Shown here: positions 54,759 through 64,000 of the stretch, in pieces
Layout: every line of letters starts with the position of its first letter
Position numbering within the stretch: position 1 is the stretch's first letter
DNA from: Corynebacterium sp.
GTDB lineage: Bacteria > Actinomycetota > Actinomycetes > Mycobacteriales > Mycobacteriaceae
Direction of reading: 5' to 3'
DNA length: 64,000 nt
Assembly (NCBI RefSeq): GCF_030532195.1
Contig: NZ_JAUNLP010000007.1
Location: 62,001 to 126,000, forward strand
Program-made: the position numbers and the translations under genes
The notes under the pieces: generated by a model
The model's input: only the letters and a program-made list of their open reading frames with translations
What the model was told of the DNA's origin: nothing
Database searches by the model: none

Positions 54759-56081
54759 CTAGACGCGTGCCTCGAGCACTGCGACGACGCCCTGGCCGCC
54801 TGCAGCACAGACGGAAATCAGGCCGCGAGTGGTCTTGCCGGTTTCGTTGGCCTTCTCTCGCAGCATCTTGGCCAGCGTTGCGGTGATGCGACCGCCGGTT
54901 GCGGCGAATGGGTGACCGGCAGCAAGGGAAGATCCCTTGACGTTGAGCTTCTCGCGCGGGACGGAGCCCAGCGGGCCCTCCAGGCCCAGCTTGGTGCGGC
55001 AGAACTCGTCGTCCTCCCAAGCCTTCAGGGTGGACAGGACGGTACCGGCGAATGCCTCGTGGATTTCGAAGAAATCGAAGTCGTCGAAGGTCCAACCGTT
55101 GCGGGCTAGCAGGCGCGGGGTGGCGTATGCAGGAGCCATCAGCAGGCCCTCCTCGCCGTGGACAAAGTCAACAGCGGCTGCCTCGGAATCGACAACGTCG
55201 GCAAGCACTGGCAGACCACGCTCTTTGGCCCATTCCGGCGTGGAGATCAGGACTGCGGAGGCGCCGTCGGTAAGCGGGGTGGAGTTGCCAGCGGTCATGG
55301 TCGGCTCGGCTTCGAGGCCACGGCCGAAGACCGGCTTGAGCTTCGCCAGCTTCTCCGGGGTGGAGTCCGGGCGCATGTTGGTGTCGCGGGTAACGCCCTT
55401 GTACGGGGTGACCAGGTCGGAGAAGAAGCCCTCGTCGTACGCGCGAGCCATGTTCTGGTGCGATGCGGCGGCCAGCTGGTCCTGTTCCTCGCGGGTAACG
55501 CCCCACTTAGCGGTGGTGATGGCCTGGTGCTCACCCATGGACAGGCCGGTGCGCGGCTCGCCGGTCGACGGTGCGTCCGGAGCCAGGTCAGCCGGGCGGA
55601 CCTTCAGGAAGACCTTGGCCATGTCGAGCGTGGACTTCTGGCGAGTAGCTTCCAGCAGAATCTTGCGCAGGCGGTCATTGACGGCAATCGGCGCGTCCGA
55701 GGTGGTGTCAACGCCACCGGCGATGGCAGAGTCAATCTGGCCGAGCTTAATCATGTTGGACACGGAGTTGAGGGCCTCCATGCCGGTGGCGCATGCCATC
55801 TGGATGTCGAAGGCCGGGGTGTCCGGAGCCAGTGCGGAGCCGAGGACGGATTCACGGGTGAGGTTAAAGTCACGGGAGTGCTTCAGCACGGCACCAGCGG
55901 AGACTGCGCCGAGACGCTCGCCAGCGATACCGAAGCGGGCTACAAGGCCGTCGATAGCGGCGGTCAGCATGTCCTGGTTCGACTCATTGGAGTATTCCTT
56001 ATTAGAACGAGCGAACGGAATTCGGTTACCGCCGACGACGACTGCGCGGCGCAGAGAGTTCTTGTTGGCCTGAGCTGCCAT
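54759..56081 (-). CDS. fadA2: Acetyl-CoA acyltransferase (thiolase), FadA2/FadI-like
   Basis: 440 aa thiolase: the acyl-accepting Cys in QMACATGMEAL, FEIHEAFAG, GHPFAATGGR and the second Cys in SVCAAGGQGVV. First gene of the operon. Cleaves or forms 3-ketoacyl-CoA. With FabG4 and HtdX it supplies three of the steps of a beta-oxidation-like cycle; no acyl-CoA dehydrogenase is nearby. Confidence 0.93.
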   Translation of the reverse strand: MAAQANKNSLRRAVVVGGNRIPFARSNKEYSNESNQDMLTAAIDGLVARFGIAGERLGAVSAGAVLKHSRDFNLTRESVLGSALAPDTPAFDIQMACATGMEALNSVSNMIKLGQIDSAIAGGVDTTSDAPIAVNDRLRKILLEATRQKSTLDMAKVFLKVRPADLAPDAPSTGEPRTGLSMGEHQAITTAKWGVTREEQDQLAAASHQNMARAYDEGFFSDLVTPYKGVTRDTNMRPDSTPEKLAKLKPVFGRGLEAEPTMTAGNSTPLTDGASAVLISTPEWAKERGLPVLADVVDSEAAAVDFVHGEEGLLMAPAYATPRLLARNGWTFDDFDFFEIHEAFAGTVLSTLKAWEDDEFCRTKLGLEGPLGSVPREKLNVKGSSLAAGHPFAATGGRITATLAKMLREKANETGKTTRGLISVCAAGGQGVVAVLEARV

Positions 56082-56208
56082 GTGATTGTTCCCTTCAAAG
56101 TTCTTGAAGTGTGACGTGAATTACTAAATTTAGACAATACTGGTAGCGCTGTTTTCTGTCACGTTTTTAAAAATATTTTCGTGCAGATAGTTATTCGCTG
56201 GGGTGGAA

Positions 56209-56236
56209 GGCGGGTGGACAATCACATTCACCCGCC
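56209..56236. promoter_or_regulatory. Hairpin in the fadA2/purC intergenic region
   Basis: GGCGGGTG (56209-56216) and CACCCGCC (56229-56236) are perfectly complementary, 12-nt spacing, no T run. The site lies between divergent genes, so a regulatory role is more likely than termination. Confidence 0.45.
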
Positions 56237-56377
56237 GAGGAGTGTGTCAACGGCCACTCAAAAAGATATAAATTTTGCTGCTTTACGACGTATTTTGCGC
56301 CTATCCCCACTAGTTGGGGTGGTAGCCGGTGGTGTCAATAGAGTGCTAACGCCCGCGGGGGTTTAGACTTTATCGCC

Positions 56378-57271
56378 ATGCGACCTGAACTTTCCTCGTA
56401 TACCCATCTTTCTGCGGGCAAGGTCCGGGAAATCTACGAGATTGATCCTGAGACTCTGCTCCTGGTGGTCAGTGACCGTATTTCGGCCTACGACTACATT
56501 CTGGATACCCCGATTCCTGACAAGGGTCGGGTGCTCACCGCAATGAGTGTTTTCTTCTTCGACGAGATTGACTTCCCGAACCATCTGGCTGGTCCGGCTG
56601 ACGACGAGCGCATTCCGGAAGAGTGCCTCGGCCGTGCGCTGGTCTGCAAGAAGCTAGATATGCTGCCGTTCGAGTGCGTCGCACGTGGTTACCTGACCGG
56701 TTCCGGCCTGGCTGAGTACAAGGCCACCGGTAAGGTCTGCGGTATCGAACTGCCGGAGGGCCTGGTTGAGGGCTCGAAGCTGCCGGAGCCGATTTTCACC
56801 CCGGCAACCAAGGCTGAGCTCGGCGACCACGATGAGAATGTCACTTTCGAAGCAGTCGTCGAATCGCTGGGGCAGAAGCGCGCAGAAGAGCTGCGCGATG
56901 CCACCCTGAAGATTTACAGCGAAGCTGCCGAACTGGCTGCTGAGCGTGGCATCATCCTGGCCGACACCAAGTTCGAGTTCGGCCTCGATGCCGACGGCAA
57001 CCTGGTTCTGGCCGATGAGGTTCTCACTCCGGATTCCTCGCGCTACTGGCCGGCGGACTCCTACCAGGAGGGCTCGGTCAACCCGAGCTTTGACAAGCAG
57101 TACGTCCGCAACTGGCTGACCTCCTCCAAGTCCGGTTGGAAGAAGGACGAGGGCACCCCACCGCCGGCACTGCCAGGTAGTGTTGTGGAAGCAACTCGAG
57201 AGCGGTACGTGGAGGCCTATGAGCGCCTGTCTGGCCGCCGTTTTTCTGACTGGATTGGAGAACCTGCGTGA
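56378..57271 (+). CDS. purC: SAICAR synthase
   Basis: Phosphoribosylaminoimidazole-succinocarboxamide synthase, purine pathway step 8. 297 aa: [41 protein letters not shown], and [13 protein letters not shown] -10-like TAGACT (56364-56369) ends 8 nt before ATG 56378 (leaderless). Overlaps ptrB by 4 bp. Confidence 0.96.
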   Translation: MRPELSSYTHLSAGKVREIYEIDPETLLLVVSDRISAYDYILDTPIPDKGRVLTAMSVFFFDEIDFPNHLAGPADDERIPEECLGRALVCKKLDMLPFECVARGYLTGSGLAEYKATGKVCGIELPEGLVEGSKLPEPIFTPATKAELGDHDENVTFEAVVESLGQKRAEELRDATLKIYSEAAELAAERGIILADTKFEFGLDADGNLVLADEVLTPDSSRYWPADSYQEGSVNPSFDKQYVRNWLTSSKSGWKKDEGTPPPALPGSVVEATRERYVEAYERLSGRRFSDWIGEPA

Positions 57272-59490
57272 GTGAAGTGACCTCGTCCCCGGCATCCGTC
57301 GGCAAGCCTGCAGTGAAGGATTTGCCCGCGCCCAGTGCGAAACGGAAGCCGGTGACTCGGTCCTTCCACGGAAGGGACTTCACAGATGACTTTGAGTGGC
57401 TTCGCGACAAGGAAAACCCTGAGGTCATCGAATATCTAGAGGCTGAAAATGCCTACACGGAGGCATTTACCTCCGACCTCGACGACACCACTGAGGCCAT
57501 CTTCGAGGAAATTAAGTCGCGTGTGCAGGAAACCGACATGTCGGTTCCCACACGTCTGGGTGGCTGGTGGTACTACTCGCGCACGCAGGAGGGTAAGTCC
57601 TACGGGATGAGCTGTCGCCTGCGCGCCGAGCCGGGCGATGGCCTGGACGCATGGACTCCGCCGAGCATCTCCGATGACTCCCCGGCACCGGGAGAACAGG
57701 TCATCCTGGATGCCAATGAGCTGGCCGAAGGCCACGACTTCTTCGCGCTCGGCGCGGCCAGCGTCTCCAAGGACGGTAACTACCTGGCCTACTCCACCGA
57801 CACCACGGGCGATGAGCGCTACACGCTGCGCGTTAAGGATTTACGCACCGGCGAGCTGCTTGACGACGAGCTCGTGGGCATCGCCGCAGGTGCTACTTGG
57901 ATTGGTTCGGAGTGGATTTTCTATCAGAAGGTCGATGAGGCCTGGCGCCCGGACTCGGTGTGGCGCCACCGTGTCGGTACTTCCGCCGATGAGGATGTCT
58001 GTGTCTTCCGTGAGCCCGATGAGTCCTACTGGGTGGGCGTTGGTTCGACTCGCAGTGAGAAGTACCTAGTCATCGAGGCATCTTCGAAGATTACTTCGGA
58101 GGTTTGGTACCTCGATACCACCGATCCGACAGGTGAATTCACTTGCGTACGTCCGCGCGAGACCGGCGTTGAATACGATGTCGACCACGCAGTTATCGCA
58201 GGCCAGGACATGTGGATGATTACCCACAATATGACCGGATCGAACTTTGCGCTGGCCATGGTGCCGGTCGGTTCCTTCGATAGCGTCGATGACTTAACTG
58301 AACTGGTGCCACACCGCGACGATGTCCGTGTGGAGGGCGTGGACTGCTTCGCTGGCCACATCGCCTTTGGCTACCGACGTGGTGGCATTGGTCGTGTGGC
58401 GCTGGCCGTGCTCGACCAGAATGATGCTGCAGGCGCTGCCGCAAATGATGCAAATGGTTCAGTACCTGCCTCGGCAGTGAACTTCACCGAGATGGAGTTC
58501 GACGAGGAGCTCTACTCCGCTGGCACCACCGGCAATGCCGAGTGGGACACTCCAGTGCTGCGCTACGGCTACGGTTCCTTCACCACGCCGTCGCAGCTCT
58601 GGCAGCTCGACATTGCGTCGGGCAAGAGGGTGCTGCTCAAGGAGCAGAAGATTCGCGGGGAGTTTGACCGCGGTGATTACGTCGCTAAGCGTGAATGGGT
58701 GACGGCGGTTGACGGCGCGCAGATTCCGGTGTCCATCATTCATCGCGCGGACCTGGATCTGAGCACGCCGAATCCGACGTTGCTCTACGGCTACGGTTCC
58801 TATGAGGCATCGATGGATCCGGGCTTTTCCATTGCGCGTTTGTCACTGCTGGATCGCGGCATGATTTTCGTCATCGCGCACGTGCGTGGCGGCGGCGAGA
58901 TGGGCCGTGGCTGGTGGCAAAACGGCCGTGCGACCACGAAGAAGAATACGTTTACGGACTTCGTGGCTGTCGCTGATTACCTGCTTGATTCCGGGTGGAC
59001 GACGCGCGAGCAGATGGTTGCTCTCGGCGGTTCGGCCGGCGGCATGCTGATGGGCGTTGTCGCAAACATCGCCGGTGATCGCTTCGCAGGTATCCAGGCG
59101 GTCGTCCCATTTGTGGACTGCCTGACCTCCATGCTCATGCCTGAGCTGCCGCTAACCGTCGTCGAATGGGATGAGTGGGGTGACCCCTACCACGACGCTG
59201 CGGTCTATGACTACATGGCATCCTACGCTCCGTATGAGAACATTTCGGCTGATGCGAAGTACCCGAAGATTCTGGCTATCACCAGCCTTAATGACACCCG
59301 CGTGCTCTACGTTGAACCGGCGAAGTGGATTGCCAAGCTGCGCGATGTCGTCGGCGGTGAGCCCGGTCAGTTCCTGCTGAAAACTGAGATGGCCGCAGGT
59401 CACGGCGGTGTTTCCGGACGTTACGAGCGCTGGCGCCAGACTGCCTTCGAGTACGCCTGGATCGCCCACACGGCAGGCGCGGTGAAGTAA
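57268..59490 (+). CDS. ptrB: Oligopeptidase B (prolyl oligopeptidase family S9)
   Basis: 740 aa. N-terminal beta-propeller, then the C-terminal hydrolase with the catalytic Ser in GGSAGGML, the preceding [14 protein letters not shown] loop, Asp in SLNDTRVLY and His in GHGGVSGRY. Cleaves after basic residues in short peptides, in the cytoplasm. GTG start overlaps the purC stop (GTGA). Confidence 0.93.
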   Translation: MSEVTSSPASVGKPAVKDLPAPSAKRKPVTRSFHGRDFTDDFEWLRDKENPEVIEYLEAENAYTEAFTSDLDDTTEAIFEEIKSRVQETDMSVPTRLGGWWYYSRTQEGKSYGMSCRLRAEPGDGLDAWTPPSISDDSPAPGEQVILDANELAEGHDFFALGAASVSKDGNYLAYSTDTTGDERYTLRVKDLRTGELLDDELVGIAAGATWIGSEWIFYQKVDEAWRPDSVWRHRVGTSADEDVCVFREPDESYWVGVGSTRSEKYLVIEASSKITSEVWYLDTTDPTGEFTCVRPRETGVEYDVDHAVIAGQDMWMITHNMTGSNFALAMVPVGSFDSVDDLTELVPHRDDVRVEGVDCFAGHIAFGYRRGGIGRVALAVLDQNDAAGAAANDANGSVPASAVNFTEMEFDEELYSAGTTGNAEWDTPVLRYGYGSFTTPSQLWQLDIASGKRVLLKEQKIRGEFDRGDYVAKREWVTAVDGAQIPVSIIHRADLDLSTPNPTLLYGYGSYEASMDPGFSIARLSLLDRGMIFVIAHVRGGGEMGRGWWQNGRATTKKNTFTDFVAVADYLLDSGWTTREQMVALGGSAGGMLMGVVANIAGDRFAGIQAVVPFVDCLTSMLMPELPLTVVEWDEWGDPYHDAAVYDYMASYAPYENISADAKYPKILAITSLNDTRVLYVEPAKWIAKLRDVVGGEPGQFLLKTEMAAGHGGVSGRYERWRQTAFEYAWIAHTAGAVK

Positions 59491-59492
59491 GC

Positions 59493-60164
59493 GTGGACAT
59501 CCGCTCTCTGCTCACCGCGCAGGGCATCGACGTCGAGTCGCTTAACGACGACACGTTGGCCGTCTACCACACCCTTTTTCGGCGGCGGGATGTCCGCCGT
59601 GAATTCGCCGGGGAAGTGGTGGATAAGCCGCGGTTGATGCGTGTTTTATCCGCAGCGCATGCGGCGCCCTCGGTCGGGCTGTCGCAGCCGTGGGACTTCC
59701 ACATCATCCAAGATCCGGAACGCCTGCAGGAGTTTTCCGACCACGTTGCAGGCCGTCGTGATGAGTTCGCCGCCAAGCTGGAAGGCGAGCGGCGAGAGAC
59801 CTTCAACCCGATTCGGATTGAAGGAATTGTGGACTCGGGCACCGGCATCGTGGTGACTTACGATCCCACTCGTGGCGGCAAGAACATCCTCGGCCGCGAC
59901 ACCATCGACGACACGGGTCTGATGTCCGTGGCATTGGCTATTCAAAACCTGTGGCTGGCTGCGACTGCGGAAGGTCTCGGCGTGGGCTGGGTCAGCTTTT
60001 ACCTCGAGGATTTCCTGGCCGATTTCGTCGGCGTCGAGGCCCCCGTGCGGCCGGTGGCCTGGCTCTGCATCGGGCCCGTGACACACCTGGCAGCCGAGCG
60101 GGACCTGGAGAAATTTGGCTGGCGCAAGGGGCTGGCGCTCAATGACGTGGTGCATTGGGAATAG
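59493..60164 (+). CDS. bluB: 5,6-dimethylbenzimidazole synthase BluB
   Basis: 223 aa nitroreductase-fold enzyme that fragments FMNH2 to DMB, the lower ligand of cobalamin. Motifs: FRRRDVRREF, SVGLSQPWDFHII, and SVALAIQNLWLAATAEGLGVGWVSFY (BluB-specific). GTG start 2 bp after ptrB. No other cobalamin genes are in the window. Confidence 0.88.
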   Translation: MDIRSLLTAQGIDVESLNDDTLAVYHTLFRRRDVRREFAGEVVDKPRLMRVLSAAHAAPSVGLSQPWDFHIIQDPERLQEFSDHVAGRRDEFAAKLEGERRETFNPIRIEGIVDSGTGIVVTYDPTRGGKNILGRDTIDDTGLMSVALAIQNLWLAATAEGLGVGWVSFYLEDFLADFVGVEAPVRPVAWLCIGPVTHLAAERDLEKFGWRKGLALNDVVHWE

Positions 60165-60250
60165 GCGAACACTAAGAATCACGTGAGTATTTCCGAAGCA
60201 TTGAGGTAATTGTTACCGAAAATTTACGTACGCCTGTTTGTGTTAGACGC

Positions 60251-61060
60251 ATGGCAGGCAGTGGGGTGCAGGAACAGATTCGGCCGAAGAACCAGGTTGT
60301 CCGTCCGGCAGGCAAGAAGCTGGTGAGCGTTGAGGACAAGAGCATTGGTTCTCCGCTTTTGGTATCGGTCTCCGGTTTGCGGGATGGCACATTGCTCGAC
60401 GTTGCCCGTTTCGTCGCTGCGATGGAGCAGCGTGATATCACACCATCGCTGCTGGTAGCGCCTCACGCCGGAAAGAACTGGGCTCTGCGGGATGCGCCGG
60501 CTGTGCTGGATTGGCTTCGTCGTCGCAGTGATGATGGCATCGAGATTGTGCTTGCAGGGTTCGACCAATCAGTTCGAGGTCGTGTCGCGGAATTCGCGTC
60601 GTTAAGCGAGCACGAAGCGCGGCTACGCCTGACTGCAGCGACGCGTCAGATGCGGGCGATGGGGTTTGAGACGGACGTGTTTGCGCCACCGAAGTGGACC
60701 ATGTCGCCGGAGACCATCAACGTGCTGCCGGAGCTGGGTTTCCGCATTGCCGCAGATCGCAACGGCGTGCATGACCTAGCTACAGGCGCGGTTGATCCGA
60801 CTCGTGTGCTGGCTGTTGGTGAAGGCTTCGGTGGCGCGCGGTGGTGGCGTCGCGCGGTACGTTCCTCGGTGCAGCGTGCGCTGAGCAAGAATCGTGCGAT
60901 TCGCATCTCGGTTAATGCGTCGAAACTGCGTGAACACAAGCTGCGCGAGGATGTCATGAGCATTATTGATGAGGCCATTGATCACGGTGCGCAGCCGGTC
61001 AATCATGCGGCGGTGCCGCTGGGCAGGGAGATTGTCGCCGGTATAGAGAAGGCTAGCTAG
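60251..61060 (+). CDS. DUF2334 (polysaccharide deacetylase-like) protein
   Basis: 269 aa of the deacetylase-like superfamily, DUF2334 type: PLLVSVSGLRDGTLLDVARFVAAM, and ...MGFETDVFAPPKWTMSPETINVLPELGFRIAADR. The usual metal-binding Asp/His pattern is incomplete (AGFDQS where many have HGxxH), so enzymatic function is uncertain. Confidence 0.75.
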   Translation: MAGSGVQEQIRPKNQVVRPAGKKLVSVEDKSIGSPLLVSVSGLRDGTLLDVARFVAAMEQRDITPSLLVAPHAGKNWALRDAPAVLDWLRRRSDDGIEIVLAGFDQSVRGRVAEFASLSEHEARLRLTAATRQMRAMGFETDVFAPPKWTMSPETINVLPELGFRIAADRNGVHDLATGAVDPTRVLAVGEGFGGARWWRRAVRSSVQRALSKNRAIRISVNASKLREHKLREDVMSIIDEAIDHGAQPVNHAAVPLGREIVAGIEKAS

Positions 61061-61100
61061 CAGGCCTACGCAGCGCGCGAAACTGACTTAGGCTGGTGTC

Positions 61101-61592
61101 ATGAGTGAACTTTTTGACATCCGAGTGACCACCATCGACGGCAAAGAAACGACGCTGAAGGACTGGGAAGGCCACGTCCTGCTCATCGTCAACACCGCAT
61201 CAGAGTGCGGTTTTACGGATCAGTACGACGGGCTGCAGGCGCTGTTCGACGAACTGGCACCCCGTGGCTTCTTCGTGCTCGGCTTCCCCTGCAACCAGTT
61301 TGGCGGCCAGGAGCCGGGCAGCGCAGAGGAGATTAAGGCTTTTTGCCAGCGTGAATTTGGTGTTACATTCCCGCTGTTTGAAAAGATTGAGGTCAATGGC
61401 GACAACGAACATCCACTGTACTCGCTGCTCAAGCAGACGCCGGATGCCGATGGCGAGGCCGGCGATGTGAAGTGGAACTTCGAGAAGTTCGTGATCAGCC
61501 CCGCAGGCAAGGTCGTCGGTCGGTTCCGCTCCAAAGTTGAGCCTGACGACGAAAACCTGCGCGACCTCATCGAGGACAACCTGCCAATTTAG
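61101..61592 (+). CDS. mpx: Glutathione peroxidase family protein (mycothiol peroxidase-like)
   Basis: 163 aa. Peroxidatic Cys in NTASECGFTDQYDGLQ, Gln in FPCNQFGGQEPG (with resolving Cys candidate), and Trp in VKWNFEKF. Corynebacteria lack glutathione; the C. glutamicum homologue works with mycothiol/mycoredoxin or thioredoxin. Cytoplasmic. Confidence 0.9.
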   Translation: MSELFDIRVTTIDGKETTLKDWEGHVLLIVNTASECGFTDQYDGLQALFDELAPRGFFVLGFPCNQFGGQEPGSAEEIKAFCQREFGVTFPLFEKIEVNGDNEHPLYSLLKQTPDADGEAGDVKWNFEKFVISPAGKVVGRFRSKVEPDDENLRDLIEDNLPI

Positions 61593-61619
61593 CGGTTTGG
61601 CTTGAGGTTTCGAGCTGAG

Positions 61620-62555
61620 TTACTTCGCCTGTAGAGGCGAATTCTCAAACAGACCGGTGGCACCGTAGCCTACGATGCCACCCCGATTGCGCACCGTCAT
61701 GCTGGCCAGGCCGACCTTGCCAAGTTCATCGCCACCGATGGTGACCCAATCGCCTTGCACGCCCACAACCATGTTGGCGTGGACGCCAAGTCCCGCGGGG
61801 TAGCGGTAGAAGATAATGTCACCAACCTGCGGAGAGAATTCCTCGTCAGTCATAAAGGCATCGTGATCTTGGTAGGCCTGCATCAGCTGCTCTACGTCCG
61901 TGACTAGCCACGGGTTAGCGGATGCGCTCGAAGCGGTGGAGCCAGCCTGCGTAGAATCAGACGCCTCATACAACGGCACACCCGCCGAGGCGAGCAGGAA
62001 TGACAAGAATGGTGCAGTCCACGACCCAGAGCAGTCGACCTCATTACCGAAAGCATCGAGCTTCGGGTTGAGGCCCTCTGCGCTCTCGCCTGCGCGGTCA
62101 TTGCCGCCGGTGGCTGAATCCCCCGTAATTCCCGCAACTCGATCAGCCGCAGCCGCAGCGAACTCCGCATTTTCCTCCGGATCCGCATCGGAGTCTGGGT
62201 TTGCCCCGACCTTCGGAATAGCCTTGCGGATTTCCTCCGAATCGGCGCCGCATGCCTGCCCGAAATAGATTTCAGGAGACGGCTGCTCCTCATACTGGTA
62301 GCGAGCAATGTCCTTCAACGCCTGCTGATAATGCGGGCGATCGCCCTCGGTGTGAGGAAAAGTGCCACCTCGCCAGGCCAACACGTTGACCGGGCCGAAA
62401 AGAGTAAACCAACCAGCGAAGATAAAGATTGCGGTCAGCAGCAGAATCGAGACTGGAGGCATGGCCTCACGGACGCGCTGCAGAAAGCTGGGAGAGGACG
62501 GGTTCTCGGTGCCGTCGTCAAGCGAAGGAGACTGCGCGGGTGAATCAGGGGACAT
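61620..62555 (-). CDS. Membrane-anchored CHAP/NlpC-like protein
   Basis: 311 aa. Cytosolic Ser/Pro-rich start, one transmembrane helix (about 35-55), extracellular acidic spacer, then a papain-like fold: Cys in EVDCSGSWTAPFL and His in GVHANMVVGVQGDWVTIGG. Peptidoglycan amidase or peptidase activity is inferred from the fold. Confidence 0.78.
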   Translation of the reverse strand: MSPDSPAQSPSLDDGTENPSSPSFLQRVREAMPPVSILLLTAIFIFAGWFTLFGPVNVLAWRGGTFPHTEGDRPHYQQALKDIARYQYEEQPSPEIYFGQACGADSEEIRKAIPKVGANPDSDADPEENAEFAAAAADRVAGITGDSATGGNDRAGESAEGLNPKLDAFGNEVDCSGSWTAPFLSFLLASAGVPLYEASDSTQAGSTASSASANPWLVTDVEQLMQAYQDHDAFMTDEEFSPQVGDIIFYRYPAGLGVHANMVVGVQGDWVTIGGDELGKVGLASMTVRNRGGIVGYGATGLFENSPLQAK

Positions 62556-62736
62556 AATTTAACAGGATAGCCGGGGTCTGGGTGCCTTCACTCACCTATG
62601 CGTTCGCAAACTGGGGATGCGTATGAGTAAATTGAGCGGATTTTGGCACGAAATGTTCATACCAACCCACAGTTTGAAGCGCGCCTAACTGCTGCAATGG
62701 CTGTTTCCGGCACATCCCGCGGTTAGACTGTGGGAC

Positions 62737-63495
62737 ATGACTTCTCCCGACAGCCGTAGCGAACACGCGGAGCACGATCCCCGCGATGATCTGCCGAGCT
62801 TTTTGCGCGAGCCCGACAAGCTGGACAAGATCCTCTACGCCTCCCTGGTATTGGTGGCGATCTACGGCTTTGCGCTAATCCCATTCCGTGCAGTGTTGCT
62901 GCTGAAGTACACCTTCCTGCACACCTGGCTGTCGGGCTCCAACCTGTCGGTGTTGATTCTGGCGGCGGAGAATTCGCAGCGGCCCTGGTTCCTCGCGTTT
63001 GTCATTGTGATTGCGGCGCTGTCGACCATTAAGTTCATGCCGTTTTTCTACTGGATGGGCAAGAAGTGGGGGCCGGAATTCATCACGATGAGTTTCGGTG
63101 GACACCCGCCGAAGTGGTTTAAAAAGACCGAGGACTTTATTTACAACCACATTGGGTTGACACTGCTGGCCTCGTTCATCCCGTTTTCACCGATTCCGGC
63201 AACAATTGTCGTGGCCATCGGCGGTATTGCAAAGGTCCGCGGCTGGTTGGTTGCGGCCTATCTGTTCGTCTTTTCCGCGATGCTCAAGGGTTTCTACCTG
63301 TACCTGGGCCTGCGCTTTGGCCCGAGTATTCAGTCCTCCCTGGAGACTATTGATAGGTACGTGACCTACCTGACCTTCGCGCTAATCGGCTGGATGTTCC
63401 TGTCAATCTGGTGGAAGAATCGTAAAAACGAAAAGCAGCCTTCCGCGGAGGAATCGGCGGATTCCACTCAGAAGGCTGCTGAATCAGCAGAGTAG
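62737..63495 (+). CDS. DedA-like (VTT domain) membrane protein
   Basis: 252 aa with about five membrane segments. The LASFIPFSPIPATIVVAIGGIAKVRGW stretch resembles the re-entrant region of DedA/VTT proteins (lipid flippases such as UptA/PopT). N- and C-termini are charged and cytosolic. Assignment is moderate. Confidence 0.7.
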   Translation: MTSPDSRSEHAEHDPRDDLPSFLREPDKLDKILYASLVLVAIYGFALIPFRAVLLLKYTFLHTWLSGSNLSVLILAAENSQRPWFLAFVIVIAALSTIKFMPFFYWMGKKWGPEFITMSFGGHPPKWFKKTEDFIYNHIGLTLLASFIPFSPIPATIVVAIGGIAKVRGWLVAAYLFVFSAMLKGFYLYLGLRFGPSIQSSLETIDRYVTYLTFALIGWMFLSIWWKNRKNEKQPSAEESADSTQKAAESAE

Positions 63496-63516
63496 CTGCC
63501 GAGTGACTACAGCCAG

Positions 63517-64000
63517 CTACTTTTTGTCGGTTTTGGCGGCCTCGCGCGGTACCAGCGGCAGCGGGCTGTACTTGTCGCGCAGAGCCTTGAGCTCCAGGTC
63601 GTGAGCGTAGAGGCGCTTGTCTTCGTCTGTGGTCGGCTGGAAGTGTGGCACCGGCTGCGGGTTGAAGTCATCGTCAATTGCGACGTATGTCATCGTCGAG
63701 TGCAGCGCCTTCTGCAGGCCACCGAGCCCCTTGCGCGGCTCGCAGCAGTAGACCTGCACCGACAGGTGCATAGAGGTGGTACCGGTGCGCAGGATGCGTG
63801 CGCGCACCTCCACCAGGTCGCCGATGTGAATCGGCTTGTAGAAGCGAATGCCACCCGCGTAGACCGCAATAGTCTGGCGACCAGCCCAGTTAGTGGTCAC
63901 CGCCGTGGCGGCCTCATCAATCCACTCCATGGCAGTACCGCCGTGGACATTGCCACCCCAGTTGACATCCATGGGCTTCGCCAGGAAGCGAGTCACCATC
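63517..64000 (-). CDS. Acyl-CoA thioesterase (hotdog), possibly partial at window end
   Basis: 160 residues visible: MVTRFLAKPMDVNWGGNVHG, then EWIDEAATAVTTNW and RFYKPIHIGDLVEVRARI, characteristic of YciA/BACH-type thioesterases. An ATG is present at 63999, but family members often have some residues before this point, so the gene may continue beyond the window. Confidence 0.85.
   Translation of the reverse strand, partial: MVTRFLAKPMDVNWGGNVHGGTAMEWIDEAATAVTTNWAGRQTIAVYAGGIRFYKPIHIGDLVEVRARILRTGTTSMHLSVQVYCCEPRKGLGGLQKALHSTMTYVAIDDDFNPQPVPHFQPTTDEDKRLYAHDLELKALRDKYSPLPLVPREAAKTDKK

Noticed and set aside
54937-56073. 378-codon open frame antisense to the thiolase gene
   Set aside because: Shadow; thiolase catalytic motifs are on the opposite strand.

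Overview
The window looks like chromosome of a Corynebacterium (Actinomycetota, Mycobacteriales). Gene content and local order match the corynebacterial backbone as I remember it from C. glutamicum: radA / lipoprotein / carD / cysS / rlmB, a zinc ABC transporter next to a LacI regulator of IpsA type, thrE, the gluABCD glutamate importer, purD-aspartate aminotransferase-HIT, purB, purC-ptrB, and a mycothiol-type peroxidase. Base composition is moderately GC rich. A FadA2-FabG4-HtdX operon of mycobacterial type is also present. The species cannot be fixed from the sequence; a C. amycolatum-like species is only a guess.

Layout. 0-14 kb is core: DNA repair (radA), RNA polymerase-binding CarD, Cys-tRNA synthetase, 23S rRNA methyltransferase, Zur-type zinc uptake (znuABC order A-C-B), IpsA-like regulator, flavin reductase-like protein, a histone-like Lys/Ala-rich protein and ThrE. 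At 14.3 kb a tRNA-Thr(UGU) marks the left side of an accessory stretch (14.6-19.7 kb). It holds a convergent type II restriction-modification pair, a frameshifted small gene, an orphan AT-rich gene and about 2 kb of poorly coding DNA. 19.8-26 kb carries a phosphatase-like pseudoenzyme, a hotdog protein, two tandem lipases, HIT, purD and an aminotransferase. 26-28.6 kb has an unannotated 51-codon gene with its own promoter and a stand-alone trpB preceded by a complete Trp attenuator. 28.6-31 kb is a Trk-type K+ uptake pair. 31-35.6 kb is thiamine biosynthesis (thiE on one strand; TPP riboswitch-thiO-thiS-thiG-thiF on the other). 35.6-43 kb has a PhoD phosphatase, a BCCT transporter with a coupled 62-aa membrane peptide, and gluABCD. 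43-45 kb has an MFS exporter gene killed by one stop codon, opposite an intact MarR regulator. 45-52 kb holds purB, a monoacylglycerol-lipase-like hydrolase, a secreted VWA protein, two VOC proteins and an FMN reductase. 52-56 kb is the HtdX/FabG4/FadA2 operon. 56-64 kb holds purC, oligopeptidase B, BluB, a DUF2334 protein, the peroxidase, a membrane-anchored CHAP/NlpC-like protein, a DedA-like protein and an acyl-CoA thioesterase that may run off the window.

Regulation visible in the sequence: a Zur-like box, a TPP riboswitch, a Trp attenuator with three consecutive Trp codons, several strong intrinsic terminators, and many genes whose -10 hexamer lies only 6-8 nt before the start codon, which implies leaderless mRNAs.

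The most interesting item is the restriction-modification pair at 14.57-16.91 kb. The m5C methyltransferase carries an N-terminal helix-turn-helix. The identical 11-bp box GCCCCCGTTTC sits about 36 nt upstream of the start codon of both the nuclease and the methyltransferase, each in front of a leaderless promoter. This suggests that the methyltransferase itself controls both promoters.
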